Of a DNA stretch of 64,000 bases, positions 35,010 to 48,700 are shown in pieces. Origin of the DNA: Dermanyssus gallinae (Eukaryota > Arthropoda > Arachnida > Mesostigmata > Dermanyssidae); the NCBI GenBank assembly GCA_003439945.1, contig QVRM01002419.1, positions 1 through 64,000 on the forward strand. The letters are read 5' to 3'. The translations under genes and the position numbers were made by a program. Within the stretch, counting starts at the first letter, position 1. Each line of letters begins with the position of its first letter. The notes below the pieces were generated by a model that worked only from the letters and a program-made list of their open reading frames with translations, was not told the origin of the DNA and ran no database searches.

Positions 35010-35260
35010 CTAGCACATTCGTGTTCACAAATAAGCAGACAGACAGACAGACACACGTCATGGTTATGCAGTACAGACACGCAGTCGGCAAACGACGAAA
35101 CCGCACGAAGGCTATGCTTGTAAGTGTCACTGATTATGATTTCAGTTCGTCTGGATACACTAGGATTTATAAGTACATCGTCGTTAGGCGAACGTTTGAA
35201 ATTTTAAATCTGTGTGCGACTATGGTAAGATGAAACAAATTTGGTTATATATTTTGGTAG

Positions 35261-35323
<63 letters not shown>

Positions 35324-35672
35324 TATATGTTTACGTGTGTGCGTGCAAGACAAACCTGTATGCGATCGCATATGACCCTGTAGGAGCCACTGTCTCGAGA
35401 AGGCCTTTCCACAGACGCCACACCTGTGGCTTAACTTGTGCGTTAACAGGTGCATGGCTAACGCAGGCATTGACACGTACACCTGCTCAAGCGAACAACA
35501 GCGATAGGAGACCAATTATAACCTCATACTGGAATTCAGGACGATTGTGATTTGGTAGCACTAGTGAGATTTGGCATCTGCAAATGAACTTGGAGAAGCT
35601 CGTCATCTCGTATGAGTGATGTGAGTGTGTGTTAGTAGAAACGTCGAGAAACAGTGATGATATGTGGTGTAG

Positions 35673-35713
<41 letters not shown>

Positions 35714-38700
35714 GTAGTTCCACAAGTTTTTAAAATGAAAACCAAGAATTTTCCAAATCTTGTTTTTAATTTTTTCTTCTTTGATATACTCCTCGAGAAG
35801 CTCAATACACTTTTCCCACCGAGATTTCAGAGCATTTATACCTCTTGAGTAAAATTCTGCGTCTTTAGACTGAACATAGGCATTGACAGCAGTTGTAACC
35901 TCTTCATTGCTGGAAAAACGCTTTCCACCGAGACGATTCTTCAAATGTCTGAAAAGGAAATAATCAGAGGGGGCCAGGTCTGGAGAATAGGAAGGTTGTT
36001 CAATAAGTTCGAACCTCAGTTGGGCCAGTTTTGCCGTTGCTTGCCGCGACTTGTGTGCGGGAGCATTGTCCTGGTGAAACAGGACAACCTTCTTCTGCAA
36101 AGCGGGGTGTTTCACGGTGAGTTCTTGCTTCAGGCAGTCCAACAGTCTTGCATAATATTCTCCCGTGATCGTTTTACCGCTCTCAAGGTAGTCGACCAGA
36201 ATTATTCCACGTTGGTCCCAAAAAACCGTAGCCATCATCTTTCCGGCCGATGCCGTTGTCCGCACCCTCTTTGGAGGTCCTTCACCAGGTGCACACGATT
36301 GGCGAGATGCTTCTTGGGTCTCGGAGGTGTAGTGATGAACCCAGCTTTCATCGACGGTCACGAATCTGCGCCAAAAATCCGACGGATTTTTCGACATCTT
36401 GGCCAAATTTCCCTGTGAAGCGGAAACACGCGCGTCTGTTTGGCCTTGGTTGAGCAAATGCGGCACTCATTTTGCTCTGAGCTTTTTCATCTTCAAGTTT
36501 TCGTGCAGGATGAAATGCACTCTACCCAAACTGATCCCCAAGGCCTCCGCTATCTCCCTAATGTTCACTCGCTTATCTGCGGCAACGATTTTCCGCACTT
36601 TTTCCACGTTTTCCTCATCAGTTGCCGTTTTTGGGCGTCCTGAACGTAGTTCATCCTCGGTGCTCCTGCGACCTCTTTTTAACTCATTAATCCAGTTGGA
36701 AACAGTGGCAAAATATGGCGCAGAGCCACCGTACACCTCGTCTAACTCAGTTTTCACTTGGGTCGCATTCCAACTTTTGAAATAAAAACGCTTGATAACC
36801 ACTCGAAACTCTTTTTTTCTCAATTTTTCAAAATCACGCCGATACGTTGCACGGGAAAAGCGATCAAACGAAATCGCAACGGCCAATCACCATAATATTT
36901 TGACTGCTAGCATTCGAAAAGTTGCCGTTTCCAATAGCGGTGAAAGCGCGAAAAAAATCGAATTCTGAAAAGCTCATTTTAAGAACTTGTAGAACTACCT
37001 GTATATAGCCGGTCGGAGATTTTAAATAATAGTTTCTTTAATACGACTATTCTTTCTTTGCTAGCTAGCATAGGCTATCTTTCAGATCCAGAATGTTGAC
37101 ACGAACAACACGCTGGTATGTTGTTGGCTTCTCTATTAAACAACTCATTATTTTGCAATGAACCGAACTGGCAAAACGCTAGATTGATTGTTGTGTCAAA
37201 ACACTGTGATGTAACATAAGCACATTTACCCAGCCCGGGTGTAAATAAATAATCAAATACTACTTTGATGGAATGGGAAATGTGTAGTATTAAAGGGAGA
37301 GTGTGTGATGCTGCTTCTACTAAACATGAAAAATAGTCATGTCACTGTGGTTTACCGGCCCTGCACCATTAAACTATCTTGAATCTAGACCGATGCAAAA
37401 TAGTTTAACAAAAAAAATCTGTTTGGAAGAAAGCGCGGAAGACTTGCTTGCTCTTGAACTAGATTTTTGTTTTTAATGCATACTTCTTAGATTTGCGCAA
37501 CCCCTTGTTTTCGATGTGTGTATGAAAACGCGAATATAAGTGTAGGATTGCAGTGTCCGTTAAGCAGCGCGGGCATAGACAGTGTCGGATGGCGGCAATG
37601 CCGAAACAAGCTAAATACATGGCGCCAAATAGAAGAACACTACCCTAGTAGCGAAGACGCGGGAAGTCACTAAATGCGCGGGCAATCTTTGAGTATGAGG
37701 AGACATAAGAATAAATGAGTCAATAGTCGTTGGTGCGGGCCAGGCAGAGGACGTGTGCTGTTTGAGCGAGAGAATGGCGAACTCGTAACGCTCGCTGGCC
37801 AGTCATGGGGGTGGTGGACACTACAATAAGGTATCCGAATAACCTTAATAATAAGAAGAGTTGGCATCTTTCTAAAGTTTCTGCGTTTAGACCTGACTTT
37901 TCTGCGATCTGCTGCCTTCGTAAGCAGAACAGGTTCAGTACGTGATGTGCTAAGCTGTGGAAAACCACAGATCGCTTGCTCGTGACCGTGTACATCAGTG
38001 CCCAAAAACATCAGTTCAACAAGTGGGTCTGTGGCTCACCTCAATCTAGTGTATTTTGAGATCAGATCTAGCTACGTATGTATTTAGGAACCACCTGGAA
38101 CAAGGGCTCAAGTCTACGGGCGACCAGGAGGGGCAAAACTCGCCAACTGGGCTTACGAGATGATGCAGCGTGATGCCGATTTTGTAAAGAAAACGGTCTT
38201 TTCCCACAAAGCCCATTCCAATCTGAACGGAAGTGTGAGTAAATATAGCTGTTACATCTGGGCAACCGAGAGTTAACATGTGACTCTCTAAAAGGCGTTA
38301 AATGTGCCATATTTGACAGTCCGATACGGTCTGTGGTCTAACCGTTGGACCAAATTTTGTTCACCCTCCGGTGAATGACAAGCGTTATTGCTACACGATC
38401 GATATTTGTCTTACACCGAGTTTGGATGGAATCGATGCGAGTGAGCTTTTAAGGACGAAGTGTCCCGAAAAAGTAATGTCGCGTAACGGGCATATTCACT
38501 GGCCTTCAAGATCTAGCGATTTAGAGCCGTTAGGCTTTCCCCTGTGGGTTTATTTTTAAGAAAAAAGTGAGCGCTAATAATTACACCACGATCAGCGAAC
38601 TAAAAACCAACAATAAGGCGTGCATTTATGTGTAGCCGGATTTATGTGAAAAAGTGCTAATAAATTGGATATTCCGTAAAAGGACAACTCGCCGATGTAT

Positions 38701-41700
38701 TTTACTAAAAAGAAGATCCTCACCAGAGATGACACATACTGCTAGTCAATTAGTGTAAATAGCCGGAGACAGAGCAGGTGGGGAGTAGAGAAACGGCCCA
38801 TGTAAACTTATCGGGCGGCGTCATGAAGAACACACGCATGTGTTTTTTATACATATATAGACGCATATACGTACATCGACTAAGAGAAAAGAAGATAGCA
38901 CATGTGGATCAATCCCTCGATCTATTGAAGTCGGTTTTTCTAGAACCCAAAGCAGACTGCTCTTTGAAACGACTAAGCACGTAATGTATTATATTGATTT
39001 TTGTAGGATAGCAGTGTCCGTTAAGCAGCGCGGGCATAGACAGCGTCGGTTAGCGGCAATGCCGAAGCAAGCTAAATACATGGCGCCAATTAGAAGATGC
39101 CGCCACCCTACTAGCGAAGACGCGGGAAGTCACTAAATGCGCGGGCAATCTGTGAGTATATAAGGAGGCATGAGAATAAATGAGTCAGTAGTCGTTGGTG
39201 CGAGCCAGGCAGAGGACGTGTGTTGTTTGAGAGAGAGCCTAGTGAATTCGTATCGGTCGTCGTCCGATCGTTAGGGTGGTGGATACTACAATTTTATTTG
39301 CTAATCATCAATGACCAAAGTGTTTTACTATACACATAGATAACTACTTTCATATGGTAAACTTTACGTCGATTTCTACAATATACCTGAGTATAGGCTA
39401 CGTAGATGTGCTAATGCCTTGACCAGCTGTAAACAGTTAGACTTAACGGCACGCTTCAATTGCTCCTGCACTGGTGCGTAATAGTCGCCGACTTTCGTTT
39501 CTGCTTTCTTTAAACTACGACTACCATCATATACATTGCAAACAGTAGTGGCAATGACTTTTTGCGGCGGATGAAACATGTTTCAGTTTCTTCGGAGCAG
39601 TTCTACTACTTTCCTTTGGGCTGTTACTTCTTCGACTCAAGCGTGCAGTAATAGATCCACGTTAGAATTCATCAGTAGGTGAAGCGTTACAGAACGGACT
39701 CAGTTAAATTGCGTCTAAATGTATCCAAACTTTGCTGAGAGATTAAGCTGTTAACAAATGTTTATCACATATCCATCGCGCTGATAGCTCTTTCATGTTC
39801 ATCACTTTCACCCACCACGTCCATGCCCAATGCTTATGTAAAATGTTTTAGACACGGTTGACTGATATCTTTACCGCCTACCAGCGCGTTAGTGCGTGGT
39901 GACCTTTCCATCGTTTACTTTTTTTTTTGGTGAGAGGAAAAATGCTTTTACGCACACCCAAAGCGGGTAGTGTGGGACTCGATGCCGATGTTGTTGGCAT
40001 AATACCCACTAAAAACCTCTCACCTAAATGGCCTCAGGAAGAGGCGAGGAGCTGGAACCATTCATTGATACTACTTCAACCCCTATTATCGTTTACTACT
40101 ACATTAAAGAGTTACGCGACTTTTTTGACGGCGGCGGTGGTTGCTGTAATGTCTGAGCGTCCATGATAAAAAATGAGAAAAAATTTGGCCTAACCACGTT
40201 TTACGAGGAGGAACCACCTCCTTACTGACCAGACTGATAAAGATGATCCGAATAATGTGGAATCTATGATGAATCCGAATAATGAGGATGAACTCAGCTT
40301 TATACAACGAAGCATTTTAACTGCTCAAATACATCACATGCTCGCAAAACAGCCATCTACAGTCGTTTACTAATATTGATCACAAAATAACAGATGAACA
40401 CACGTGTTTAAACGGCACGCACGTTAGCCACATATCTCCATTTAAACATATATTGCCTGCATACCTTAAATAGAGTTGTACATACATGTATGTGTATGGC
40501 TGGGCGTCTGTTCGCACATCACGCTACGCGCTCACCGTGGTTCTGCCTAGCTTCCTAGCTGGATGTGGCAATTCTGCTTAGTACGAGAGAACTATTTCAC
40601 CATCTAATGGATTATGAACTGAACGCATCTAAGTTAGAATCCAATTCCGAATCCATAACATTATTATTGTATTAATATTATTCTTACTTCTCACTTCCCA
40701 CTTCCAGGAATTCTTACTTCCAGCGCACACCCGCTCGCTGACGTTCGACAATACTCAGCACTCCCCGTTCAGCACGTGCGGTTCTGTCCATGGCTAAAGC
40801 CGACGCCCTCGCTTTATTGTGTGGCACACGCAGTAGATGAGCGCCAGATACGGTGCTTCGGTGCGGACGGACAGCTCATCTTCATATCATCAGACCGGCC
40901 GTAGCCATGCCAGCGCGTCTTCAGTCCCAGGCGGCAGACCATCGTGAGGATGCCTGGGGCACGTGGGACGTAGGTGTGAAGCGAGTGCGCCAGTTTGTGC
41001 ATTTGTGCGCTACGCGTGCGTGCGAGCGAGCGATAGGGAGCCATGAAGACAATGGATAACGAGCATAGGGATTTCCTTTTACGTTTGTTGGTACTACGAT
41101 CTACTATTACTACTACTACTGGTGCTACTTGTGCTTCAACGAATTGTAGCAAGACATCGCAAGTATCTATCTCAAGCACACTCGAGAGTTATAAGGAAAT
41201 CGAAAGAGGGAACAGCTCTACGAGAGGCCACGGGAAAGTGGCAATGGCGGCGGCGGCGAGAACACACCGGTACAAAACCGCCGAATTGTTGTTGGCCGAG
41301 GCGACACAAGAAGGCAGAAAAGTGAATAAGGCAGGGGAATAGCGCTACAGCAGACCAGGACACGAAACAACAAGAAGAATACGAGCAGCAGCAGCAACAA
41401 CAACAACAACAGCAACAACAACAATAACAGCAACAACAACAATAACAGCAACATCTACAATCAGCAGAACAAAAAACGAATTTGTAGAAAATCACCAGGC
41501 TGGCCGGACATTGAAGGACAACAATTGAAAAGATAAAAGGCAAGCCAAAGGCTTCGGGCCTTTTAGCTAGTGACTTTGGGAGCTAGCTAGTAGGGAGCAA
41601 CCCCACGGAACGACCACTGAGGGCTGCGGCGGTCGGAGCGGTAGCGCGCATTTCTTACCCGATCTACTCGCAGAACGGCGTTTAGTACCACGCGCTACCC

Positions 41701-43729
41701 ACGCACAGCACTGCAACAGCCATATGAGTTCGTAGTCAAGCGACGACGAAGACGAGCAGCAGCCCTGTAGTCGAGCGGGCAAGCATGAGCATCAAGTTGG
41801 ATGGACCTCGTGTGTAATGATTACTCAGCGAGCGGCTGGAACGCGCTGCGAACTGATGTGGTGGCCGTCGTCCGAGACGACGGACCCTACGCCAAGGTGG
41901 CGTTTTTTATTTAAAACATGGCCTGCCCTTAGCTGCCTTATGCAAAACAGTCAAGTCAGTTGCCCGTTCGTCCGTCAGTCAGTCAGTCAGTCAGCAACCA
42001 CTCTCGCGTGTGTTTCAGCAACAGAGTGAATAGAGGGGAGAAGGGATCGGCGGAGTAGATCTCGTTGGCCAAGCCGCTGACGAGCGCCCGTCCCCGAGAA
42101 CGTAAGGGGTTGGTTGAATGGGGTGATAGCACCCGAAGGGGTAACGCCGCGAATGAATGAGCTTTGCTACTACAGCCCCCGTCGACTGGTCGGCTGGTCG
42201 GAAAGCGTCACCCCATTGGGAAAAATGAAGGGTCGTCGGACATTTAAGTGAGGTGTAGAAGGAAGAATAAGAGTCGACGAATGAACGAAAAACGCAGCAA
42301 GGGGCAGGAGAACGAAAGGTGGGCACCTCATTTGACTGGGCATAGGGGAAACGTGGTAGGCTTCACTTCATCGAGCGAGCGGTAGAGGCGTAGGCAAGTT
42401 TTTCCGGCATAAAACAAAGGACAACTCAAATGCCCACCAAACTAGCGACCGCGTGGTGACGCTTCTGGGACGTGCGTCGCACGCGAGCTGTCGGCAAATT
42501 GTTGATTTGTATATACATATCTACGATATATTTTGTGCGTAAGCCGTTTCTGCCTTCGTTCCCTGCTTCTGGTAATGTAAGCATCGTCTTTTTTTGAAGA
42601 TGCTAGTTACATTGACTAGAATATGCATGCTTTGCTGTACACGCCCAAATAGTAACTCAAGGCACGCCATCCCGATCGACAAACTGCATATCTAAGAATC
42701 GCTCCCAAAACCACGTAGCAGAATTCACGTTTACGGCGTATCGAGGCACTCAAAACCGTTAGTGCTGGAAGAAAATCTTCTGTACCTATTCGAGTTCACT
42801 AGAACTCAACAGTAATCAGTGTAGACCTTCTGCCTAAAATATATGTAGAACTAGTATATATATATATATATATATATACGTATGCATTTCATTTTCCGAG
42901 TACAAACAAGCCCATTTCTGGTTCTTGACAGAGTGCAATCAGTCTACCTCATGGGAATATTACTTTAGCTTCTACGTGTCGACCCTGAATAAACAACGAC
43001 GCCTACTGAGAAATATGCCGTTCTTCGTGGAAAAACCGACATTTTACATAAAAACTCTTTAAACTGAATTTTCTCACACTTCCTTTAGAGCCTTCGGACA
43101 AGCCCACCGCCTACAATGAATTCCTCAGGATACGTATGCGCCAGGCGGCTGCATACTCTGAAAATGTACGCTATGGGACGATAACATGACAAGCACACAT
43201 GTGCTTAAAGTTAGACTGTGCGGAATGGCATGACATGATTAGCAGATCATCGATCCTACCAGATAGTATACTGTCGTTGGTAAATTTCATAAGCCAAGTA
43301 GGCCACTGCATGTATATATATATATATATATATATATTTTTAGCTTTCATTAATCAACTACGAGTTTTGCGCATTACATTTTGACATAGGAAAATTATGT
43401 TATTCCCTCTATCGTGCTGCAACTGTAGGACGCGTTATACAATGATTTGGGGTTTAGCAGAAGTATTTCCTGTGGATCGAAAGTGGCCAACAGGGGGCAG
43501 CGTGTTGGGGCAACACAGCAAAAGAAGCAGCGTTTTTGCAAACAACTTGCTGCCGACAGGAACACCTCTAGTACACATTTCAATCGTAGGTCCCATAAGT
43601 AGCTCTTTGTCTACTACACAGTAATAGCCTTGTCATCTTACCAAAGCTACTTCACCTTTATACAGTAGTTATAATATTCTTGCATGTAGTTGCTGCTTCT
43701 ATATTAGTTCCCGCATACTAGTGCAAGCA

Positions 43730-43767
<38 letters not shown>

Positions 43768-44011
43768 GCGTTGCAAAAAAATAGCAACACATGTTTTTGG
43801 TAATAATTTCGGCATGATTTACTTGAATGGCTTGATTTTAACGGCATGATGTACATGACGAACCACTATTATGGTGTTAATTTCGTTGCAATCTCACAAT
43901 CGGTTCATACAAAAGAAAGTGAACAAAGTGTTGCAAAATATTAGCAACAATAATTGTTTGCAACGCACTTTATATATATATATATATATATACAGTGCTA
44001 ACATAGCAGGG

Positions 44012-44069
<58 letters not shown>

Positions 44070-44380
44070 TAGGTATATACAAATGAAACCGGATTCTGTG
44101 GACAGAGGGCGCTGCTATCGCTGTAGCTAGCAGCCGATAGCGGCAATGACGCAGTTCTGTTCTTGGAGTGTCTGACTCGTTGTTCCACGAGCAAGACCTC
44201 ACTCGCTTGTTTTCTACGAAACTTCCGGGAGCGTATATTATGTCAAACTCTGTGCCAAAACTTTGCAATTGCGATTGTTGAAGAAACTGTGGCACGCCAG
44301 TGCCAAACGTTGTTTATCAGGAAAGAAAAAATCGCGCATTTTTTCTTTTCTGCTCTGACGAGGATGCACCAGTACGTGTT

Positions 44381-44425
<45 letters not shown>

Positions 44426-45232
44426 GTGTTGCTCATGCATGCTCATGTTAGCGTTGCAAAATGTACACAACTTAGTTCACCGTCGCACTGACGCTCAGTC
44501 AACATTTAACAGAATTGCTTTCGCCTTCGAATTGCCATCACGTGAGGTTGACATTCGCTGCTAGACTATTATTTAAAAAAAGATTACTCATCTTGCTTCC
44601 AAGCCTAAACAAAAGGGCTTGCGCAATGAGCATTTGCGTTCAACCAACATAGGTAAGGCAAACGTCTCGTTCTCCTACGTACCTTTCCGCAGGTGGGACA
44701 TTTTTTGGCAAGCTGTGAGTCAGGACTCCGATGTGTCTGCTTGTGGCGAGACAGATTCGATGAGGTGGCGTAGTGCCGCCCGCACTCCGAGCAGGGGTAG
44801 CGCGACGGACCGGAGTGGTCGGACGATGGCGTCGTCTCGCCGCTCGCGACCACCGGTGCGACTCCCAGGATGACTTCAGCCGAGCACGACTTCAACTTCG
44901 GCGGCTGCAGTTACGTTCGTCCGGACCCCACATATAGATAGACACCGATTTTTGACAAATTTAAGCGTATTGTATGTGTATGTATGTATATATGTATATA
45001 TATATATATTTATATATACACATGTATATATATATACATATATATGTCTCAACAATTTTAGTTAGTTAATTTTAAATTACTTTAACACAAAACTGCAAAT
45101 CGTATAAAGGATGAAGCTCAAAAGAGCATATAACTCACTGAGTGTATTTCTCTAATTTTTTTCACAACACTGGATTTTAATTCGCCACTCGACTCCCAGA
45201 TTCACCAGTAGTCATGGTTGTCTACCCAACCC

Positions 45233-45299
<67 letters not shown>

Positions 45300-45604
45300 C
45301 TACACCTAATTGGCAACTATGACTTTCTTTTATGCCGCATAGACCTCTCTGAAGAAGCTAACCACGTAAGGCTGTCTGTTATAAACGCTGCGCCTATTTT
45401 AGCATTGAGCGAGGGCTATTGTCTCGGAACCTACGACTTAAAGGAAGTCCCCAGACATGCCAAACCCTCGTAGAGGCGCCCCGCCTCTCATCCCGCGTCC
45501 GGGGTCTCGAGTGCGGTGTGGTCGGGCAAGCTGCTAGTAAGCAATAGTTTCTTTGCTTTCTGGTGTGCTCTATCGCAGTTTCGATGCCGGCTGTGGGCTC
45601 TACT

Positions 45605-45635
<31 letters not shown>

Positions 45636-45689
45636 ACAGTGTCATTCATTATATATATATATATATATATATAAACAGTGTCCTTACAT

Positions 45690-45720
<31 letters not shown>

Positions 45721-48700
45721 TGTCATTGTTGCCTCTTGGATATAAGCAAATAAAACTATATTAAAATCCACACTAAAAAAAAAAAAATGTGTACAGTGTC
45801 ATTCATATCGTTGTACTTAATTCGAGGTTTGGTAGAACTCGGCAAGAAAATAAGTTTTACCAATGGAAGGTGGACGCGGTAACGTCTTGTTTAGGGGATA
45901 CAGTGATATTTATAAAAGTAGTTATTCTGCCGTTTTTCTCCTACATAGTTGCGCAAAATCTACGTTTGCGGGTAAAACAGTTAACGCATGAAGGAACCGG
46001 CGTTATACTGGCGTGTTCGGAGGAAAATTCTGCACAACGGAAGACAGTTAACTAGCTTGCGTAACGAAAAGCGAATAGCCAGGTTGAGGAAAGTCATAAA
46101 AAGTCGATATGTTGTTATGTCATACGTTAGCGCATTTTCGTGAACAATCGTATTTTTTTTCAATACGACCAAAGATGTATGTCCTAAAGGCAGTCAAAAG
46201 ATGACTAACATTTTCGTACCAAAGTGATGGTGTTGCGTTACGTAGTTGTCAAGTAACTTAGTTTTTTTCGACAGCCATATCGAAATCGAATGCATGCATA
46301 CTTGCATAGGGTGTATGAGAAAGTTAAGTACACATTTTGAGGTTTGGTAGAACTCGGCAACAGAATAATTTTTCCTAGTGGAAGGAGGGGGCGGAAACGT
46401 CTTGGCAAAATTTTACGGTTCTGAACGTGAAAACTTGCACGTAAAACACAACAACTACGACTGTCGAAAAAGCTTAGTTACTTGACAACTACGTAAAGCA
46501 GCACCATCACTTTGGTACCAAAATGGTAGACATTAAATTTGCTATTGCGTGAGAGTGGTCTTTTGGACATACATTGTTGGTCGTAATGGAAAAATTTTAC
46601 GATTGTTCACGACAAGTCATTAACGTAACATATAGATTTTTTATGATTTTCCTTAATCTGGTTATGCGAGAGAACAGCTCTCAAACGGTGCGGACGTGTT
46701 CGTGTGTGGCTGTTGGAAAGTACAGCTAAATTTAGCATTTTGCGTGGAAATCCATAAGCATCAGTGAGCATAACATCTGTTAGTCTATAGGATTCGATTA
46801 CCGTGAAAAGTTATAGTGTGCAGCGGGACTAATTATTTAGAAGCAGTGTCTTCTTAAAACAGTCATCATCATCACTCACCTCCACCGGAATCATCTTCAT
46901 CTTTTGCCACTACCTCCGCCTTTATCACGGTCTCTCGTCTTCAACATCATCACACCATCATCATAGTTGCCAACTTCGTCTCTCCTAGCATCCCCACTTC
47001 TACCGTAAGTTTCATTGGAACCACCCCATCCGTCATTATCATCATTGTAGTACAGTACCGGTCGTATCAGTACTCATCAGCAGCAGCATCAACGTTTGGC
47101 TCTCTCTTCATATCATCTACAGTCATCTCACCATCACCAGTCTTCATCTCTTTTCGATGTAATGCCAAAGTAATACCGAGCCTGGGGGGGTGGGGAGGAA
47201 TCCGGGTTTAGTGGGTTTGCGAGTCTCACACTAGTCACGCAGGCTGCTAGTGGCGCATGTGCATCATGCATTACCGAAACCTCCCAGAACAAAAAAAAAA
47301 AAGTCTTCATCTCTACTCTCATTATCGACGCCGCTGTTGTAAATACTCCCCCTCCCCGGATACCAGTACCATTATTATCAATCGAACACGAACTTCAGTC
47401 TGCCCGGTGACTGCATGATAAACAAACGGTACTTTGTTTGTAAGCAGGCGCGGCGCAGCAATAGCTAGCCATGCCGATGCAGCGAACACCAACAAAAGAG
47501 GTGCAACGTGACGTGCCTGCGTACGTGCATGTGGACGTAGAGGCGGATGGACGCATTGCTGGTCCAACCAACGATGCGGGCGGTCCGGCCCACCGTCCAA
47601 AGGCGGGATGCGGGAAGCGCGTTGCATCAAGTCCTGTGGAAGACACTCGCAGCAAAGATAAGCGTATATCACAGGCAGTGGCTCACTCAGCGACCGTGGG
47701 AGTCACAACCGAGTCTACCGAGAACGGCGGTGACGGTGAAGACGTTCCGGACGAATCGGAGTTTATCACGGTGACCCGGTCTAGGCGAGCTCGTGCGCCA
47801 AAGGTGGTAGTAGAAAGGAAAGGGGCAGTAATATTTTCAGCGGACGACAACTCCTTGGAGCTACATTTCAACGATGTATGTGACTTTATCGCTAAGCATG
47901 TCAAAGGAAAGATGAAAGAACCCCGTTTTACAAGAAGCAGAGAGCTCCTAATCGTGATTGAGGCTGAAGAAGATAGAGCTACGCTACTATCGCTTCAGGA
48001 GTTAGCCAACGTAAAGGTATCCGCGAGGATCAGTGGAGGCCGATCCACAGTGAAGGGTAAAATCTCCGGTATGCATCCCTCAATATCGGAGGCTACAATC
48101 TTGGCTGCTCTACAGCCTTGTGGGGTTTCCGAAGCAATATGGGTAAAAACTAAAGACCCAAAGACGAATATAGTATCGACCTCCGAACAGGTTATTTTGA
48201 CATTCGCGGGCGGAAATTTTCCAGCTGAGGTTCGGTTAGGGTTGAAACGGCACGGAGTCGTCTTATATCGGCCACCCATGCAATGTTTTAAATGTTACAG
48301 CATGGATAATTTTGCAGCCAACTGTAAACTCCTTAATCCGAGATGCAGAAAGTGTGGCTCTACGGAGCACCTGAGAAAGGTTTGCAAAGCCCAGGCTCGG
48401 TGCAGCTTGTGTTTTGGAGAACACGAAGCCACCTGGGGCTCATGTCCACATAGACTAAAGCGCATGAAATCATTACAAAAATCGTCTCAAAATACCATTG
48501 GGAAGCGCTTGGATGCCCCGTTGGTACCACTCTGTACACCTGTGGGCCACATACAGGCATCTGATAACTTCTCAAGGCGCACTTTGTCCTCGGTAGTAAA
48601 AAATGGGATCAAAGTCAACGAGGCGACATCCAAACCTCAAAGACCCAAACCACCGAAGGATCCAGCACTAACAAGTGCTCCACCTGCGACCGTCGAAAGT

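Noticed and set aside
37541..39290. One LTR retrotransposon with two LTRs and the sequence between as internal region
   Set aside because: Each LTR has its own different 5-bp target duplication, and the sequence between them contains a decayed DNA-transposon gene, not gag-pol.
41043..41342. 99-codon frame in the scrt intron
   Set aside because: Overlaps other frames of similar length on both strands next to a CAA/CAG repeat. No domain and no splice support.
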